NCBI GenBank assembly: GCA_965229335.1
Contig: OZ245874.1
Coordinates: 496,001-560,000 of the forward strand
Length of the DNA stretch: 64,000 bases
DNA from: JAFKFH01 sp017307375
Lineage (GTDB): Bacteria > Pseudomonadota > Alphaproteobacteria > Ferrovibrionales > Ferrovibrionaceae
Reading direction: 5' to 3'
Shown: one piece after another, positions 1 through 9,754 of the stretch
Layout of the letters: every line of letters starts with the position of its first letter
How positions within the stretch are numbered: position 1 is the stretch's first letter
The notes under the pieces: model-generated
The model's database searches: none
Told to the model about the DNA's origin: nothing
Seen by the model: the letters and a program-made list of their open reading frames with translations, nothing else
Translations under genes and position numbers: made by a program

Positions 1-126
1 ATCCACGACAATGCCTGGGAAACCCCGCGCGGCACCGTGCGCTTCGAGAAGAACGGCCAGGCCGTGGCCGGCCCGCTGATCAACCTCGAAGTGATCGGCG
101 GCAAGCTGGTGGCGGCCAAGCCGTAA
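1..126 (+). CDS. C-terminal end of a probable ABC transporter substrate-binding protein (partial)
   Basis: The window opens inside a reading frame that continues for 41 codons and stops with TAA. The visible tail (ending GGKLVAAKP) has the look of the C-terminus of a periplasmic branched-chain amino acid/amide-type binding protein. That identity rests mainly on position, because a LivH-type permease begins 29 bases downstream on the same strand, followed by the other Liv components. The N-terminus, signal peptide and ligand-binding lobes lie outside the window, so nothing can be said about the substrate. Confidence 0.6.
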   Translation: MHDNAWETPRGTVRFEKNGQAVAGPLINLEVIGGKLVAAKP

Positions 127-155
127 GCCGGCAGCGCGCCACCGGGGCCACGGGC

Positions 156-1025
156 ATGGTCGACATCCTGCTGCAGCAGATCGCCAACGGGCTGTCCGTC
201 GGCATGGGCTATGCCCTGGTGGCGCTCGGCCTGACGCTGATCTTCGGCGTTCTCCATGTGATCAATTTCTCGCATGGCGAAACCTTCATGCTGGGCGGCC
301 TGCTGACGCTGATCGCCACCACCACGCTGGGCCTGCCCTATCTCGCGGCGCTGCCGCTGGCGGGGCTGGGCGGGGCGGTGCTGGGCTGGGGCGTCAACCG
401 CATCGCGGTGCGCCCGCTGCTGGCCCGGCGCGACGGCGGGGCGGACGTGCTGCTCGCCACCTTCGCGGTCTCGATCCTGATCCACCAGGCCGTCGTCATG
501 CTGTGGGGGCCGGCGCCCGCGCGCATCGACGGCGTGCCCGGCACGTTCGAGCTGGGGCCGGTCGTGCTGACCGGCCAGCGGCTGTTCGTGCTGGCCGCGG
601 GCCTCGCCCTGCTCGTCGCGCTGGAATGGATGCTGCGGCGGACGCGCTTCGGCGTCGAGCTGCGCGCGGTGGCGCAAAGCCAGTTCGCCGCCCGTGTCGT
701 CGGCATCGATGTCGACCGCGTCAACGGTGCCACCTTCGGCATCGCCGCGGTCGTCGCCGCGCTGGGCGGGGCGCTGCTGTCGCCGGTCATCCTCTATTCG
801 TCGTCGATGGGCCAGGTCGTCATCATCAAGGCCTTCGTCGTCGTCGTCATCGGCGGCATGGGCTCGGTCAGCGGCGCGGTGGCCTGCGGGCTGCTGGTCG
901 GGCTGCTCGAGGCCGTGCTGGGGCTGGTGGCCGGCGAAGGGGTCGCCACCGCCGTCATCTATTCGCTGCTGCTGGCCATGCTGCTGATCCGGCCCCAGGG
1001 CCTCACCGGAAAGCGCGCCCGATGA
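156..1025 (+). CDS. Branched-chain amino acid-type ABC transporter permease, LivH family
   Basis: A 289-residue integral membrane protein of about eight hydrophobic segments. The N-terminal stretch reading GLTLIFGVLHVINFSHGE is the hallmark of the LivH family, and a late conserved VIGGMGSV loop follows around residue 230. It would form one half of the inner-membrane channel of a HAAT-type importer. It lies directly after the partial binding protein, and its stop codon overlaps the start of the next gene (ATGA at 1022-1025), so the two are translationally coupled. The substrate is not determined: this family carries branched-chain amino acids but also urea, amides, aromatic acids and other acids. 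The downstream catabolic enzymes suggest an organic acid or aromatic breakdown product (inference). Confidence 0.93.
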   Translation: MVDILLQQIANGLSVGMGYALVALGLTLIFGVLHVINFSHGETFMLGGLLTLIATTTLGLPYLAALPLAGLGGAVLGWGVNRIAVRPLLARRDGGADVLLATFAVSILIHQAVVMLWGPAPARIDGVPGTFELGPVVLTGQRLFVLAAGLALLVALEWMLRRTRFGVELRAVAQSQFAARVVGIDVDRVNGATFGIAAVVAALGGALLSPVILYSSSMGQVVIIKAFVVVVIGGMGSVSGAVACGLLVGLLEAVLGLVAGEGVATAVIYSLLLAMLLIRPQGLTGKRAR

Positions 1026-2775
1026 CCTCGTCGCCGTTCATCCTCGGGCTGGGCGCGGTCCTTGCCGTCGCCTTAGGCTTCCTGGTCGACCAGCCCTACT
1101 TCGCCAGCGTGGTGGCCTATGGCCTCGTGCTCGGCATCTTCTCGCTCGGCCTCGGGCTGACGCTCGGCCGCATGGGCTATGTCACCTTCGGCCATGCCGC
1201 CTTCTTCGGCCTCGGCGCCTATGCGGTCGCGCTGGTCTGCGTCGCGTCCGGCTGGAGCTACTGGCTGGTGCTGCCGCTGTCGCTGGTCCCGGGCATCGCG
1301 CTCGGCGTGCTGGTCGGCTTCGTCTCGGCCCGCCTGGGCGGTGCCTATTTTGCCATCGCGACGCTGACCACCGCCGAGATCCTGCGGCTGGTCGCCGCCA
1401 ACTGGATCGAGCTGACGCGCGGGCCGATGGGAGTCCTGGTGCCGGTCGGTCCGCTGCCCTGGCAGGAGGCGCTGGGCTGGAACCCGGCGCAGGCCTATCT
1501 GTCGCTGCTGATCGCGATCGCCGCCGTGGTGCTGGCGCTGGTCCACAACCTGAACCGCAGCCCGCTCGGCCGCGCCTGGGTCGCGGTGCGCGAGGCGCCC
1601 GACCTCGCCGAATCGCTGGGCATCCCGACGGTGCGGGCGCGGGTCTGGAACGTCGCGCTGTCGGGCGCCGTCGCCGGCCTCGCCGGCGCGCTGGTCCTGC
1701 CCAAGATCTTCGTCGTCACCCCCGACCTGTTCGGCGTCGCCAACTCGGCCACCGGCCTGCTTGCCGCGATCCTCGGCGGCAAGGCCAGCCTGCTCGGCCC
1801 GCTGCTCGGCGGCCTCGTCTTCGCCGTGCTGCCCGAGGCGCTGCGCTTCGTCGATGCCGCGCGGCTCGCCATCTTCGCCGTCATCCTGCTGGTCGTCGTC
1901 CGCCTGCTGCCCGGCGGCATCGTCTCGCTGATGCCCGCCCGGCTGCGCCCGCGCAACCGCGCGCCGCGCCCCGACGGCTCGGCCCCCGCGCTGTTCGCCG
2001 CCGCGTCCACGGCCGCGACGCTGCTGGAAGTGCGCGGCCTGCGCAAGAGCTTCGCCGGCGTCACCGCCACCCAGGATGTCTCGTTCAGCGTGCGCCGCGG
2101 CGAACTCGTCGGGCTGATCGGGCCGAACGGCGCGGGCAAGACCACCTGCTTCAGCCAGCTCTCCGGCTTTCTCGCCCCCGATGCCGGCGAGATCGTGTTC
2201 GATGGCGCCTCGGTGCTCGGCCAGGCGCCGCACCGGATCGCGGCGCGCGGCATGGTCCGCACCTTCCAGCACGCGGCGCTGGCCCGCAACCTCACGGTCT
2301 ACGAGAACGTGCTGACCGCGACGCATCTGGCCCTGCCGGAATCGGTGCTCGCCTCGGCCCTGCGCCTGCCCGGCTTGCGCCGGCGCGAGGCCGCGCGGGC
2401 CCAGCTGGCCCTGGCCTGCCTTGCCGCCCTCGACCTCGGCGCCCGCGCCGACGAGATGGCGCAGGACCTGCCCTATGGCGAACAGAAGCTGCTGGCCATC
2501 GCCATGGCGCTGGCGGCGCGGCCGCGCCTGCTGCTGCTCGACGAGCCGGCGGCCGGGCTGAACCAGGTCGAGGCGGCGCGGCTGGCCGAGGTGCTGCGCG
2601 GGCTGCAGCACGCCGGGCTGACCATGGTGGTGGTCGACCATAACCTGAAGATGATGATGGCGATCTGCGACCGCATCGTCGTGCTCCATCACGGCGCGCT
2701 GATCGCCGCGGGCACGCCCGCCGAGGTGCGCGAACACCCCGAGGTGGTGCAGGCCTATCTGGGGGAGGCCGGGGC

Positions 2776-2779
<4 letters not shown>
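1022..2779 (+). CDS. Fused LivM-type permease and LivG-type ATPase of a HAAT-family ABC importer
   Basis: A 585-residue fusion. Residues about 1-305 are a LivM-like permease with the conserved GRMGYVTFGHAAFFGLGAYA segment near residues 45-65. A short basic, Pro/Ala-rich linker follows, then an ABC ATPase from about residue 337 with Walker A GPNGAGKTT near 369, an LPYGEQKLLAIA signature near 483 and Walker B LLLLDEP just after. Start chosen at the ATG that overlaps the livH stop (ATGA); the same frame stays open upstream but only opposite the livH coding frame. LivM and LivG are usually separate polypeptides, and single-chain fusions are known in Proteobacteria. Together with LivH and LivF this makes a complete importer. 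Confidence 0.93.
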
Positions 2780-3477
<698 letters not shown>

Positions 3478-3511
3478 CCGGCCGCCGCCGGATGTTTGTG
3501 AGGAGCCATCG

Positions 3512-4057
3512 ATGACCGAGCCCGTATTGCGCCGCCCCCGCCGGATCGTGACCGGCCACGATGCCGAGGGGCGCTCGATCTTCGTGCAGGACGGGCCGGC
3601 GCCCAACCTGATCCAGCCGCAGGCCTCACCCAATGTCGGCATGTTCAACCTGTGGACCATGGCGCAGGTGCCGGCCTCCTACGCCGGCAACGACGACGCC
3701 GCCCCGGCCGAGGCGCGCATCACCCTGGCCCCGGCACTCGGCGGCATCAACTTCCGCATCATGGAATTCCCGCCGGACGCCGAGCGCAACTGGGCGGGCA
3801 AGCAGTCGGTGTTCGCCCAGTACGGCAACCCCGAGGCACTGACCGACCGGGCCCAGCGCCATCCCGGCTTCCACAAGACCGACTCGATCGATTTCGGCAT
3901 CGTGCTGGAAGGCGAGATCTGGGCGCTGATGGATGTCGGCGAAACCCTGATGCAGCCCGGCGACGTGCTGATCCAGCGCGGCACCAACCATGCCTGGGCC
4001 AACCGCACCGACAAGCCCGCCCGCATGGCCTTCATCCTGATCTCGGCCCAGCCGTGA
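3512..4057 (+). CDS. Cupin-domain protein
   Basis: A 181-residue soluble protein. The C-terminal half carries a single cupin fold: a first motif around HKTDSIDFGIVLEGEIWALMD and a second around PGDVLIQRGTNHAWANRTD. These are hallmarks of small metal-binding beta-barrel enzymes or sensors. The start at 3512 follows a good AGGAG ribosome site; the frame is open upstream but only over the livF 3-prime end. It sits between the importer and an FAH-family hydrolase whose GTG start overlaps its stop, so it probably acts in the same catabolic route as a dioxygenase, isomerase or auxiliary protein. Its exact reaction cannot be read from sequence. Confidence 0.85.
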   Translation: MTEPVLRRPRRIVTGHDAEGRSIFVQDGPAPNLIQPQASPNVGMFNLWTMAQVPASYAGNDDAAPAEARITLAPALGGINFRIMEFPPDAERNWAGKQSVFAQYGNPEALTDRAQRHPGFHKTDSIDFGIVLEGEIWALMDVGETLMQPGDVLIQRGTNHAWANRTDKPARMAFILISAQP

Positions 4058-5034
4058 AGTTCGCCTCGCTGCGCCACGGCCGCGACGGCCGGCTGGCGCT
4101 GGTCGACCGCGCCCTGACCCGGATGCTGCCGGTCGATGCGATCGTGCCGACGCTGCAGGCCGCGCTCGATGATTGGCAGGCCGCGATCGCCGCGCTGGCC
4201 CCGGCGGCGGCGGCGCTGGAGCGCGGCGAGGCGGGGGCCGCGATCGCCTATGATCCGGCGCTGCTGGCCGCCCCCCTGCCGCGGGCCTATCAATGGTGCG
4301 ACGGGTCGGCCTATCTCAACCATGTCGAACTGGTCCGCCGGGCGCGCGGCGCGGTGATGCCGCCGGAATTCCTCGACGATCCGCTGATGTACCAGGGCGG
4401 CTCGGACGATTTCCTCGGGCCGGTCGACGACATCCGCGTGCGCGACGAAGCCTTCGGCATCGATTTCGAGGGCGAGGTGGCCGCGGTCACCGGCGACGTG
4501 CCGATGGGCTGCGGCCCGGCCGAGGCGGCGGGGCATATCCGCCTGCTGATGCTGGTCAACGACGTCTCGCTGCGCCACCTGATCCCGGCCGAGCTGGCCA
4601 AGGGTTTCGGCTTTCTGCAAGCGAAGCCGTCGACCGCCTTCGCGCCGGTCGCGGTGACGCCCGACGAGCTGGGGCCGGCCTGGCACGACGCCCGCATCCA
4701 CCGCCCGCTGCAGGCCTGGCTGAACGGCCGGCTGTTCGGCGCGCCGGAAGCCGGCGAGGACATGCAGTTCGGCTTCGACCGGCTGATCGCGCATGCCGCG
4801 CGCACCCGCAACCTGCGCGCCGGCAGCATCGTCGGATCCGGCACCGTCTCGAACCGCGATGCCGCCCGGGGCTTTACCTGCATCGCCGAGATCCGCATGA
4901 TCGAGACGATCGAGCAGGGCGCGCCCCGCACGCCGTTCATGAAGTTCGGCGACCGGGTCCGCCTGGAGATGCGTGACGCCGACGGCCGCTCGATCTTCGG
5001 CGCCATCGACCAGACCGTGGTGCGCGCCGCATGA
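4054..5034 (+). CDS. Fumarylacetoacetate hydrolase (FAH) family protein
   Basis: A 326-residue protein of the FAH superfamily. The metal-binding acid region is DFEGEVAAVTGDVP near residues 137-150, followed by LVNDVSLR near 168 and the GSGTVSNRD stretch near 263. FAH-family enzymes cleave C-C bonds in beta-diketo acids or hydrate/isomerise oxo acids in aromatic catabolism. The GTG start at 4054 overlaps the cupin stop (GTGA); no other start gives the family N-terminus (MKFASL). The stop is overlapped by the next ATG. Substrate unknown; the pairing with a cupin and a decarboxylase-like protein suggests degradation of a ring-cleavage product (inference). Confidence 0.9.
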   Translation: MKFASLRHGRDGRLALVDRALTRMLPVDAIVPTLQAALDDWQAAIAALAPAAAALERGEAGAAIAYDPALLAAPLPRAYQWCDGSAYLNHVELVRRARGAVMPPEFLDDPLMYQGGSDDFLGPVDDIRVRDEAFGIDFEGEVAAVTGDVPMGCGPAEAAGHIRLLMLVNDVSLRHLIPAELAKGFGFLQAKPSTAFAPVAVTPDELGPAWHDARIHRPLQAWLNGRLFGAPEAGEDMQFGFDRLIAHAARTRNLRAGSIVGSGTVSNRDAARGFTCIAEIRMIETIEQGAPRTPFMKFGDRVRLEMRDADGRSIFGAIDQTVVRAA

Positions 5035-5867
5035 CCCATCGCCATCGACCCGGCATGATGTACCGCATGCCCTATGGCTTCGGCCCGACCGCGGGGCCGC
5101 GCCAGGGGCCGGACGGCGAGCGCTTCGACTGGACGGCCAGCCCGCGGCGCCAGGCCGTCGCGGTCTCGTTCCTGACCGATGGCGCCTTGCTCGATGCGCT
5201 GCTGCCGCCGGGCTTCGTGCTGGCCGGCGAGCCGGTGGTGACGGTCGAGATCCAGCGCTTCACCGAGCTCGAATGGCTGGCCGGCCGCGGCTACAACACG
5301 CTGGGCGTGCGCTTCCCGGCCTCGTTCCAGGGCGCGGAAGACCGGGCCACCGGCACATTCCTCGCCGTGCTGTGGGAGAACCTGCCCGATCCGATCCTGT
5401 CGGGCCGCGACGAGCTCGGCTTCGCCAAGCTCTATGCCGAGATCCCGGCGCCGCGGGTGTTCCGCGGGGCCGAGCATTACGAGGCCGGCTGGCTCGGTCA
5501 TCGCTTCATGGAACTGGCGGCGACCGACCTGACCGACGTCCCGGCGGCGGCCCAGCCGGCAGCGGGCCTCGCCGGACCGTCGGACGGCACCTTGCATTTC
5601 AAATACCTGCCGCGCACCGGCAGTTGGGGCGAGGCCGAGGTGGCGCAGGCCTGCCTGACCCCCGCGGCGGGCAGCGCCGCCCGGATCGAGCGCGTCCGCC
5701 ACGGCCGCGGCCGGGTCGCCTTCCTGCCCGCGACCTGGGAACAGATGCCCACCCAGTTCCACATCGTCAACGCGCTGGCGGCGCTGCCCCAGCTTTCCGC
5801 GCCGCAGGCCGTCCTGACCGACAGCCGGGGCGCCAAGGACCTTACCGATCAGCGGATCCTGCGCTGA
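5031..5867 (+). CDS. Acetoacetate decarboxylase (ADC) superfamily protein
   Basis: A 278-residue protein of the ADC fold. The region GRDELGFAKLYAEIP near residues 125-139 aligns by eye with the ADC stretch that carries the Schiff-base lysine (E-x-G-F-x-K here). It starts in the stop of the FAH gene (ATGA) and is the last gene of the importer/catabolic operon. ADC-superfamily members include true decarboxylases and also aldolase-dehydratases, so the reaction is open. No terminator hairpin is obvious immediately after it. The 220 bases to the next gene hold only the small inverted repeat described separately. Confidence 0.8.
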   Translation: MTHRHRPGMMYRMPYGFGPTAGPRQGPDGERFDWTASPRRQAVAVSFLTDGALLDALLPPGFVLAGEPVVTVEIQRFTELEWLAGRGYNTLGVRFPASFQGAEDRATGTFLAVLWENLPDPILSGRDELGFAKLYAEIPAPRVFRGAEHYEAGWLGHRFMELAATDLTDVPAAAQPAAGLAGPSDGTLHFKYLPRTGSWGEAEVAQACLTPAAGSAARIERVRHGRGRVAFLPATWEQMPTQFHIVNALAALPQLSAPQAVLTDSRGAKDLTDQRILR

Positions 5868-6016
5868 TTTCCCCGCAGCGCGTCCCCCGATAAACTCCGG
5901 CCGATTTCATCTACCGGAACGGGTTACGCGGCAAGATCAGAAGATACAGATCCTTACAACCCAGAGGTCATGAGGATTGCTAGGTTCAGCAACCGCTGCG
6001 GGAAGGGCGGCGCACC

Positions 6017-6031
6017 ATAGCTTGGCTATGC
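6017..6031 (+). repeat. Short hairpin in the leader of the chemoreceptor gene
   Basis: The 220-base gap between the ADC-like gene and the chemoreceptor holds a CATAGC-TTG-GCTATG hairpin, flanked by GGCGG and CCGCC that could extend it with a bulge. No T-tract follows it, so a terminator is doubtful. It may be leader RNA structure upstream of the chemoreceptor. Nothing else is recognisable in this gap. Confidence 0.35.
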
Positions 6032-6087
6032 CGCCAAGAAGATCGCTGCGACCCTCCCGCCGAACTTTTGACCTGCTGCTTCGGGGC

Positions 6088-7947
6088 ATGACCGTGAAGA
6101 TACTCGACAATCTCAAGATCGCGCAGAAACTGGCGCTTGCGTTCCTCCTGTTGATCGTGATCAGCGTGACGGTCAGCGCTCTGACCTGGCGAAACATGTC
6201 GGTGCTGGAGCGGACCAACAACTGGACCGTCCACACCTACCAGGTGCTCGGCGAGGCCCAGAACATCGTCGCCGGCATGGTCAACCAGGAAACCGGCCTG
6301 CGCGGCTTCCTCGTCGCCGGCGACGACAAGTTCCTGCAGCCCTATCGCGACGGTGAACGGCAGTTCGCCAAGGCGCTGGCCGAAGCCCGGCGGCTCACTT
6401 CCGACAACCCGGCCCAGCAGCGTCGCCTGGCCGATGTCGAGCGTTTCGCCACGTCCTGGCGCATGGATGTCGCCGAAAAGGAAATCGCCGCGGCCCGGAC
6501 CAATATCGACGAGGGGCGCCGGCTTGAAGCCTCGGGCGCCGGCAAGACGGCGATGGACGGCCTGCGCGGCGTGGTCGCCGAATTCGCCCAGGCCGAGGAG
6601 AGCCTGCTGTCGGTCCGCAGCGTCGAGGCCGCCGCCGCCGCGTCGCTGCAGAATACCACGATCATTTCCAGCATCGTGCTGACGGTCGTCCTGGCGCTGC
6701 TGCTCGGCTTCGGGCTCTCGCGGGTGACGGCGACACCGATCGCGCGCATTACCGCGCTGATGGGCCGCCTGGCCGGTGGCGACAAGTCGATCGTGGTCGG
6801 CGACCGCGAGCGTCGGGACGAGGTCGGTGGCCTGGCCCGGGCGCTCGAGATCTTCCGCGTCAACGCGATCGAGGCCGACCGCCTGGCCGCCGAGGCCGCC
6901 GCCCAGCGCGAGGAAATCGCCCGCCAGGAAAAGGCCGCGGCCGAGGCCGCGCGCCAGCGCGAGGCCGACGAGCGCCAGGCTGCCGAACGCCGGCGCCAGG
7001 ACGAGGCAGCGGCCGAACGGCGCCAGGCCGAGGAGAAAGCCGCGCGCGAGGCGGCCGAACGCCAGCGCGAGCAGGCCGAGACCGCGGCCCGCGAGGAACG
7101 GGCGCGCAAGCTGATGTCGATCGTCGGCGGTTTCGAGGCCGAGGTCGGCTCGGTGGTCCAGATCGTCGCCTCGTCCTCGACCGAGGTCCATGCCTCGGCG
7201 CGGTCGATGGCGACGGTGGTCGAAGGCGTGTCCCGCCAGACCCAGGACGCGGCGGCGGCGACCGAACAGACCGCGGCCAACGTGCAGACCGTCGCCTCGG
7301 CGACCGAGGAGCTGTCGGCGTCGATCAACGAGATCGCCTCGCAGGTCTCGACTGCCAGCCGGGTCTCGCAATCCGCGGTCGAACAGGCCCGCCGCACCGA
7401 CCAGATCGTCCGCGGCCTCAGCACCTCGGCCGAGAAGATCGGCGAGGTGGTCAGCCTGATCAACACGATCGCCGGCCAGACCAACCTGCTGGCGCTGAAT
7501 GCGACGATCGAGGCGGCGCGCGCCGGCGATGCCGGCAAGGGCTTCGCCGTCGTCGCCTCCGAAGTCAAGTCGCTGGCCAACCAGACCGCCAAGGCGACCG
7601 AGGAGATCAGCCAGCAGATCGGTTCGGTGCAGTCGGCGACGCAGGAGGCCGTGGCCGCGATCCGCGACGTCTCGTCGGTGATCGAGCAGATCAACGAGAT
7701 CTCCGGCTCGATCGCCTCGGCCGTCGAGCAGCAGGGGGCTGCCACCCGGGAAATCGCCCGCAATATCGAGGATGCATCGGTCGGTGCCAACGTGACCTCG
7801 AAGAACGTCACCGGCGTCAATCAGGGCATGAGCGAGGCCGGCGGGGCGACGACCCAGGTGCTGTCGGCGTCGGAGGAGCTGTCCCGGCAGGCCGAGCGGC
7901 TGCGCAGCCAGGTCGAGCAGTTCGTCGTCCAGGTCCGCGCCGTCTGA
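6088..7947 (+). CDS. Methyl-accepting chemotaxis protein with CHASE3-like sensor, HAMP and long coiled coil
   Basis: A 619-residue transmembrane chemoreceptor. TM1 is about residues 15-34. A periplasmic CHASE3-like region contains the QETGLRGFLVAGDDKFLQPY motif. TM2 is about 192-212, followed by HAMP, an unusually long Ala/Glu/Arg/Gln-rich coiled coil (about 265-345) and an MCP signalling domain. The signalling hairpin tip (INTIAGQTNLLALNATIEAA) lies near residue 460. It lacks a C-terminal CheR-tethering pentapeptide. The start at 6088 was chosen because the family N-terminus (MTVKILDNLKIAQ) begins there; the frame is open to 5977 but those residues are non-family. GTG at 6094 is an alternative. 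It stands alone, some 49 kb from cheA/cheW in this window. Confidence 0.94.
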   Translation: MTVKILDNLKIAQKLALAFLLLIVISVTVSALTWRNMSVLERTNNWTVHTYQVLGEAQNIVAGMVNQETGLRGFLVAGDDKFLQPYRDGERQFAKALAEARRLTSDNPAQQRRLADVERFATSWRMDVAEKEIAAARTNIDEGRRLEASGAGKTAMDGLRGVVAEFAQAEESLLSVRSVEAAAAASLQNTTIISSIVLTVVLALLLGFGLSRVTATPIARITALMGRLAGGDKSIVVGDRERRDEVGGLARALEIFRVNAIEADRLAAEAAAQREEIARQEKAAAEAARQREADERQAAERRRQDEAAAERRQAEEKAAREAAERQREQAETAAREERARKLMSIVGGFEAEVGSVVQIVASSSTEVHASARSMATVVEGVSRQTQDAAAATEQTAANVQTVASATEELSASINEIASQVSTASRVSQSAVEQARRTDQIVRGLSTSAEKIGEVVSLINTIAGQTNLLALNATIEAARAGDAGKGFAVVASEVKSLANQTAKATEEISQQIGSVQSATQEAVAAIRDVSSVIEQINEISGSIASAVEQQGAATREIARNIEDASVGANVTSKNVTGVNQGMSEAGGATTQVLSASEELSRQAERLRSQVEQFVVQVRAV

Positions 7948-7957
7948 AGCAGACTGC

Positions 7958-7986
7958 GGGGCGGCGGCTCGCCGAGCCTCCGCCCC
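7958..7986. terminator. Probable bidirectional terminator hairpin
   Basis: A 13-base stem (one mismatch) with a GCC loop, GGGGCGGCGGCTC / GAGCCTCCGCCCC, lies between the convergent ends of the chemoreceptor and the membrane-protein gene. There is no T-tract on either side, so termination is inferred from position and stem strength. Confidence 0.5.
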
Positions 7987-7992
7987 GTACCA

Positions 7993-9045
7993 TCAGTGTA
8001 TCGGGGGCGGCAGCCGCCGGCTGATCCCGGCCGGCAAGCCCCGCATCATCAGCCCGCGCAGGCCGTGCCAGAATGCCGCCAGCACCAGGACCATCGCCCC
8101 TAGTGCCAGCAGGGTCGCCGGCGGGGTCAGGTCGTTCAGGCCCACCTGGCGGAGCAGCCCGGCGAAGGCAAAGCCGGCATAGGCAAGGCCCGAGACCAGC
8201 ATCGCCCGCCGGTCGACCAGCAGGGCGACCGCGCCGAGGGCGATGAAGATGCCGAGGATGGCGGCGGCCCGCGCGCCGCTCGCCTCGCCGTCGGCCTGCA
8301 GGCCCCACAGGACCGGATGCACGATCAGCGGCGCCGCCAGCAGATGCAGCCAGAAGGCGATGTCGGCGCGGCGCGTGGTGCGGGCGGTATCGGTCATGTC
8401 GATCCGCATCGCCAGGGCGAAGACGATCAGGCCGGTCAGGAACAGCAGCGGGTTGAGATGGTCGGCGAACCAGTCGGGTGCTGCCGCCTCGAGTCCCTTC
8501 AGCGCGGCGCCGCCAAGCCCGGCGACGGTGGCGGCGACGGTGATCGGCACCCGGAAACGGCGGTAGTGCAGGGCGGCGGCCAGCGCCGCGCCGAGCGCGG
8601 CGACGCTGAGCCGCTGCGGATCTTCCGGGCCCGCCCCGGGCAGGAGCATCGCGCCGGTCAGCACGACGAGGAAGCTTGCGGCGACGAAGGCCGCGAGCAG
8701 CGCGATGCTCGGCAATGCCATCCGGCGGCGGCGGGTGAAATATTCGGCCAGCAGCCACGACAGCACCAGCCCGACCAGCGCGCTCGCCATCGGAAAACCG
8801 GTCTGCTCGGCGAGATAGGCGGCGGCCCCCAGGAACAGGGCTAGGCCGATGGTGACGAAGATGTCGCCGAAGCCGCCGGCGAAGCGCAGCGCCTCGTCGT
8901 CGCGCGGCCGGGCCGGCGGGGCGGCGAGCTCGGCGGCCAGCGCGGCCAGGGCCCTTGCCTGCTCGGGCGTGACGATGCCGCGGGCGACCGCGGCCGGCAG
9001 CAGGCCGATCCGGTCGATCCACGGGGTCTGCGGTGGAACGGTCAT
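7993..9045 (-). CDS. Polytopic membrane protein of unknown function
   Basis: A 350-residue protein. A roughly 60-residue soluble N-terminus (WIDRIGLLPAAVARGIVTPEQ, then Ala-rich helix) is followed by about ten hydrophobic segments. The N-terminal pattern resembles DUF2157-like membrane proteins, but I am not certain of the family. The start at 9045 was chosen because the preceding open residues are low-complexity; ATG here is followed directly by the conserved-looking MTVPPQTPWIDRIG. It is separated from the redoxin gene by about 80 bases on the same strand and may be transcribed with it. Function unknown. Confidence 0.7.
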   Translation of the reverse strand: MTVPPQTPWIDRIGLLPAAVARGIVTPEQARALAALAAELAAPPARPRDDEALRFAGGFGDIFVTIGLALFLGAAAYLAEQTGFPMASALVGLVLSWLLAEYFTRRRRMALPSIALLAAFVAASFLVVLTGAMLLPGAGPEDPQRLSVAALGAALAAALHYRRFRVPITVAATVAGLGGAALKGLEAAAPDWFADHLNPLLFLTGLIVFALAMRIDMTDTARTTRRADIAFWLHLLAAPLIVHPVLWGLQADGEASGARAAAILGIFIALGAVALLVDRRAMLVSGLAYAGFAFAGLLRQVGLNDLTPPATLLALGAMVLVLAAFWHGLRGLMMRGLPAGISRRLPPPIH

Positions 9046-9124
9046 CGTCTCGGTCCTCGTCCTATGATGGCCGAGACAGCTACCGCCGATGGCGGCCCCA
9101 TGCAACAGTCACGGCTGCGACGGG

Positions 9125-9658
9125 TCAGCGGGGCAGGGCACAGGTACCGTCGGCGCAACCACCTTCGGCCGTTGCCGTGCCGGCGGCCGCCACCGGCGCG
9201 GCCAGCGCCTGGGCGATGCGCGCACCGACCAGGATGTCGTCCTCGACGCCGAAGGTCTGGTGCAGGATCCGGCCGTCGCGGCCGATCAGCACCGAACTCG
9301 GCGTGCCCTGCAGTCCATAGCGTTGCATGGTCACCGGCACCGGGTGATCGGCGCCGGGCTGGTCGACGCCGATCGGCGCGGTCAGGCGGTATTCATCGAT
9401 GAAGGCTTCCAGCGTTGCCGGGGGCATCGCCGCGTGATGCTCGAACACGGTGTGCAGCCCGATGACCTGCAGGTCGCTGCGGGCGAAGATCCGCTCGACG
9501 CGCTGGGCTTGCGGAATGCCGCGCAGCACGCAGCCGGGGCACAGCAGCTGGAACGTGTGGATGAAGACGACGCGCCCGCGCAGCGCGGCGAGATCGAGCG
9601 GCCGGGGGGTGTTGAACCAGTGGGTGACGGCCAGGTCGGGGGCAAGCATGGTCGTCAC
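9125..9658 (-). CDS. Redoxin-domain (thioredoxin-like) protein with CPGC motif and C-terminal Cys pair
   Basis: A 177-residue thioredoxin-fold protein with the active-site-like C40-P-G-C43 after a beta strand, the HTVFEHHAAMPPATLEAF segment, and a GTPSSVLIGRDGRI stretch containing the cis-Pro position. No signal peptide is visible, so it is probably cytoplasmic. The C-terminus carries an extra C168-A-D-G-T-C173 pair after a low-complexity linker, which could act as a resolving or metal-binding pair. The GTG start at 9658 overlaps the stop of a 22-codon ORF (GTGA); ATG at 9649 is the alternative. It belongs to the locus of the MarR regulator at 11207. Confidence 0.8.
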   Translation of the reverse strand: MTTMLAPDLAVTHWFNTPRPLDLAALRGRVVFIHTFQLLCPGCVLRGIPQAQRVERIFARSDLQVIGLHTVFEHHAAMPPATLEAFIDEYRLTAPIGVDQPGADHPVPVTMQRYGLQGTPSSVLIGRDGRILHQTFGVEDDILVGARIAQALAAPVAAAGTATAEGGCADGTCALPR

Positions 9659-9723
9659 CGCGCGAACTGCCCGGTGCGGGTTCCGGTTGCCGCGGCGGGG
9701 GCCGGCAGATTAACCTTGGTCAT
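9655..9723 (-). CDS. Small 22-residue ORF translationally coupled to the redoxin gene
   Basis: An ATG preceded by a purine-rich GAAGAGAAGAGAAAATC tract opens a 22-codon frame (peptide begins MTKVNLPAPAAATG and ends TGQFAR). Its TGA overlaps the GTG start of the redoxin gene. The ATG lies 17 bases downstream of a 14-base element that also precedes the periplasmic gene upstream. Position, ribosome site and overlap suggest that it is translated, as a leader, coupling ORF or small functional peptide. I do not recognise the peptide. Confidence 0.45.
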   Translation of the reverse strand: MTKVNLPAPAAATGTRTGQFAR

Positions 9724-9740
9724 GATTTTCTCTTCTCTTC

Positions 9741-9754
9741 TTGCCTGGAGGGGG
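9741..9754 (-). promoter_or_regulatory. Shared leader element, copy 1
   Basis: The minus strand reads CCCCCTCCAGGCAA, ending 17 bases before the ATG of the 22-residue ORF. The same 14 bases occur 15 bases before the ATG of the periplasmic gene at 10518. A repeat this exact at the same distance from two starts is unlikely by chance. It contains CCTCC, the complement of a Shine-Dalgarno core. It could be an operator, part of a promoter or an RNA element. Confidence 0.5.

Noticed and set aside
1073..2737. A 554-codon open frame on the minus strand opposite the LivM-LivG fusion
   Set aside because: Its composition is His/Gln/Arg/Gly-rich without domains, as expected for the antisense frame of GC-rich coding DNA, and the plus strand encodes a clear transporter.
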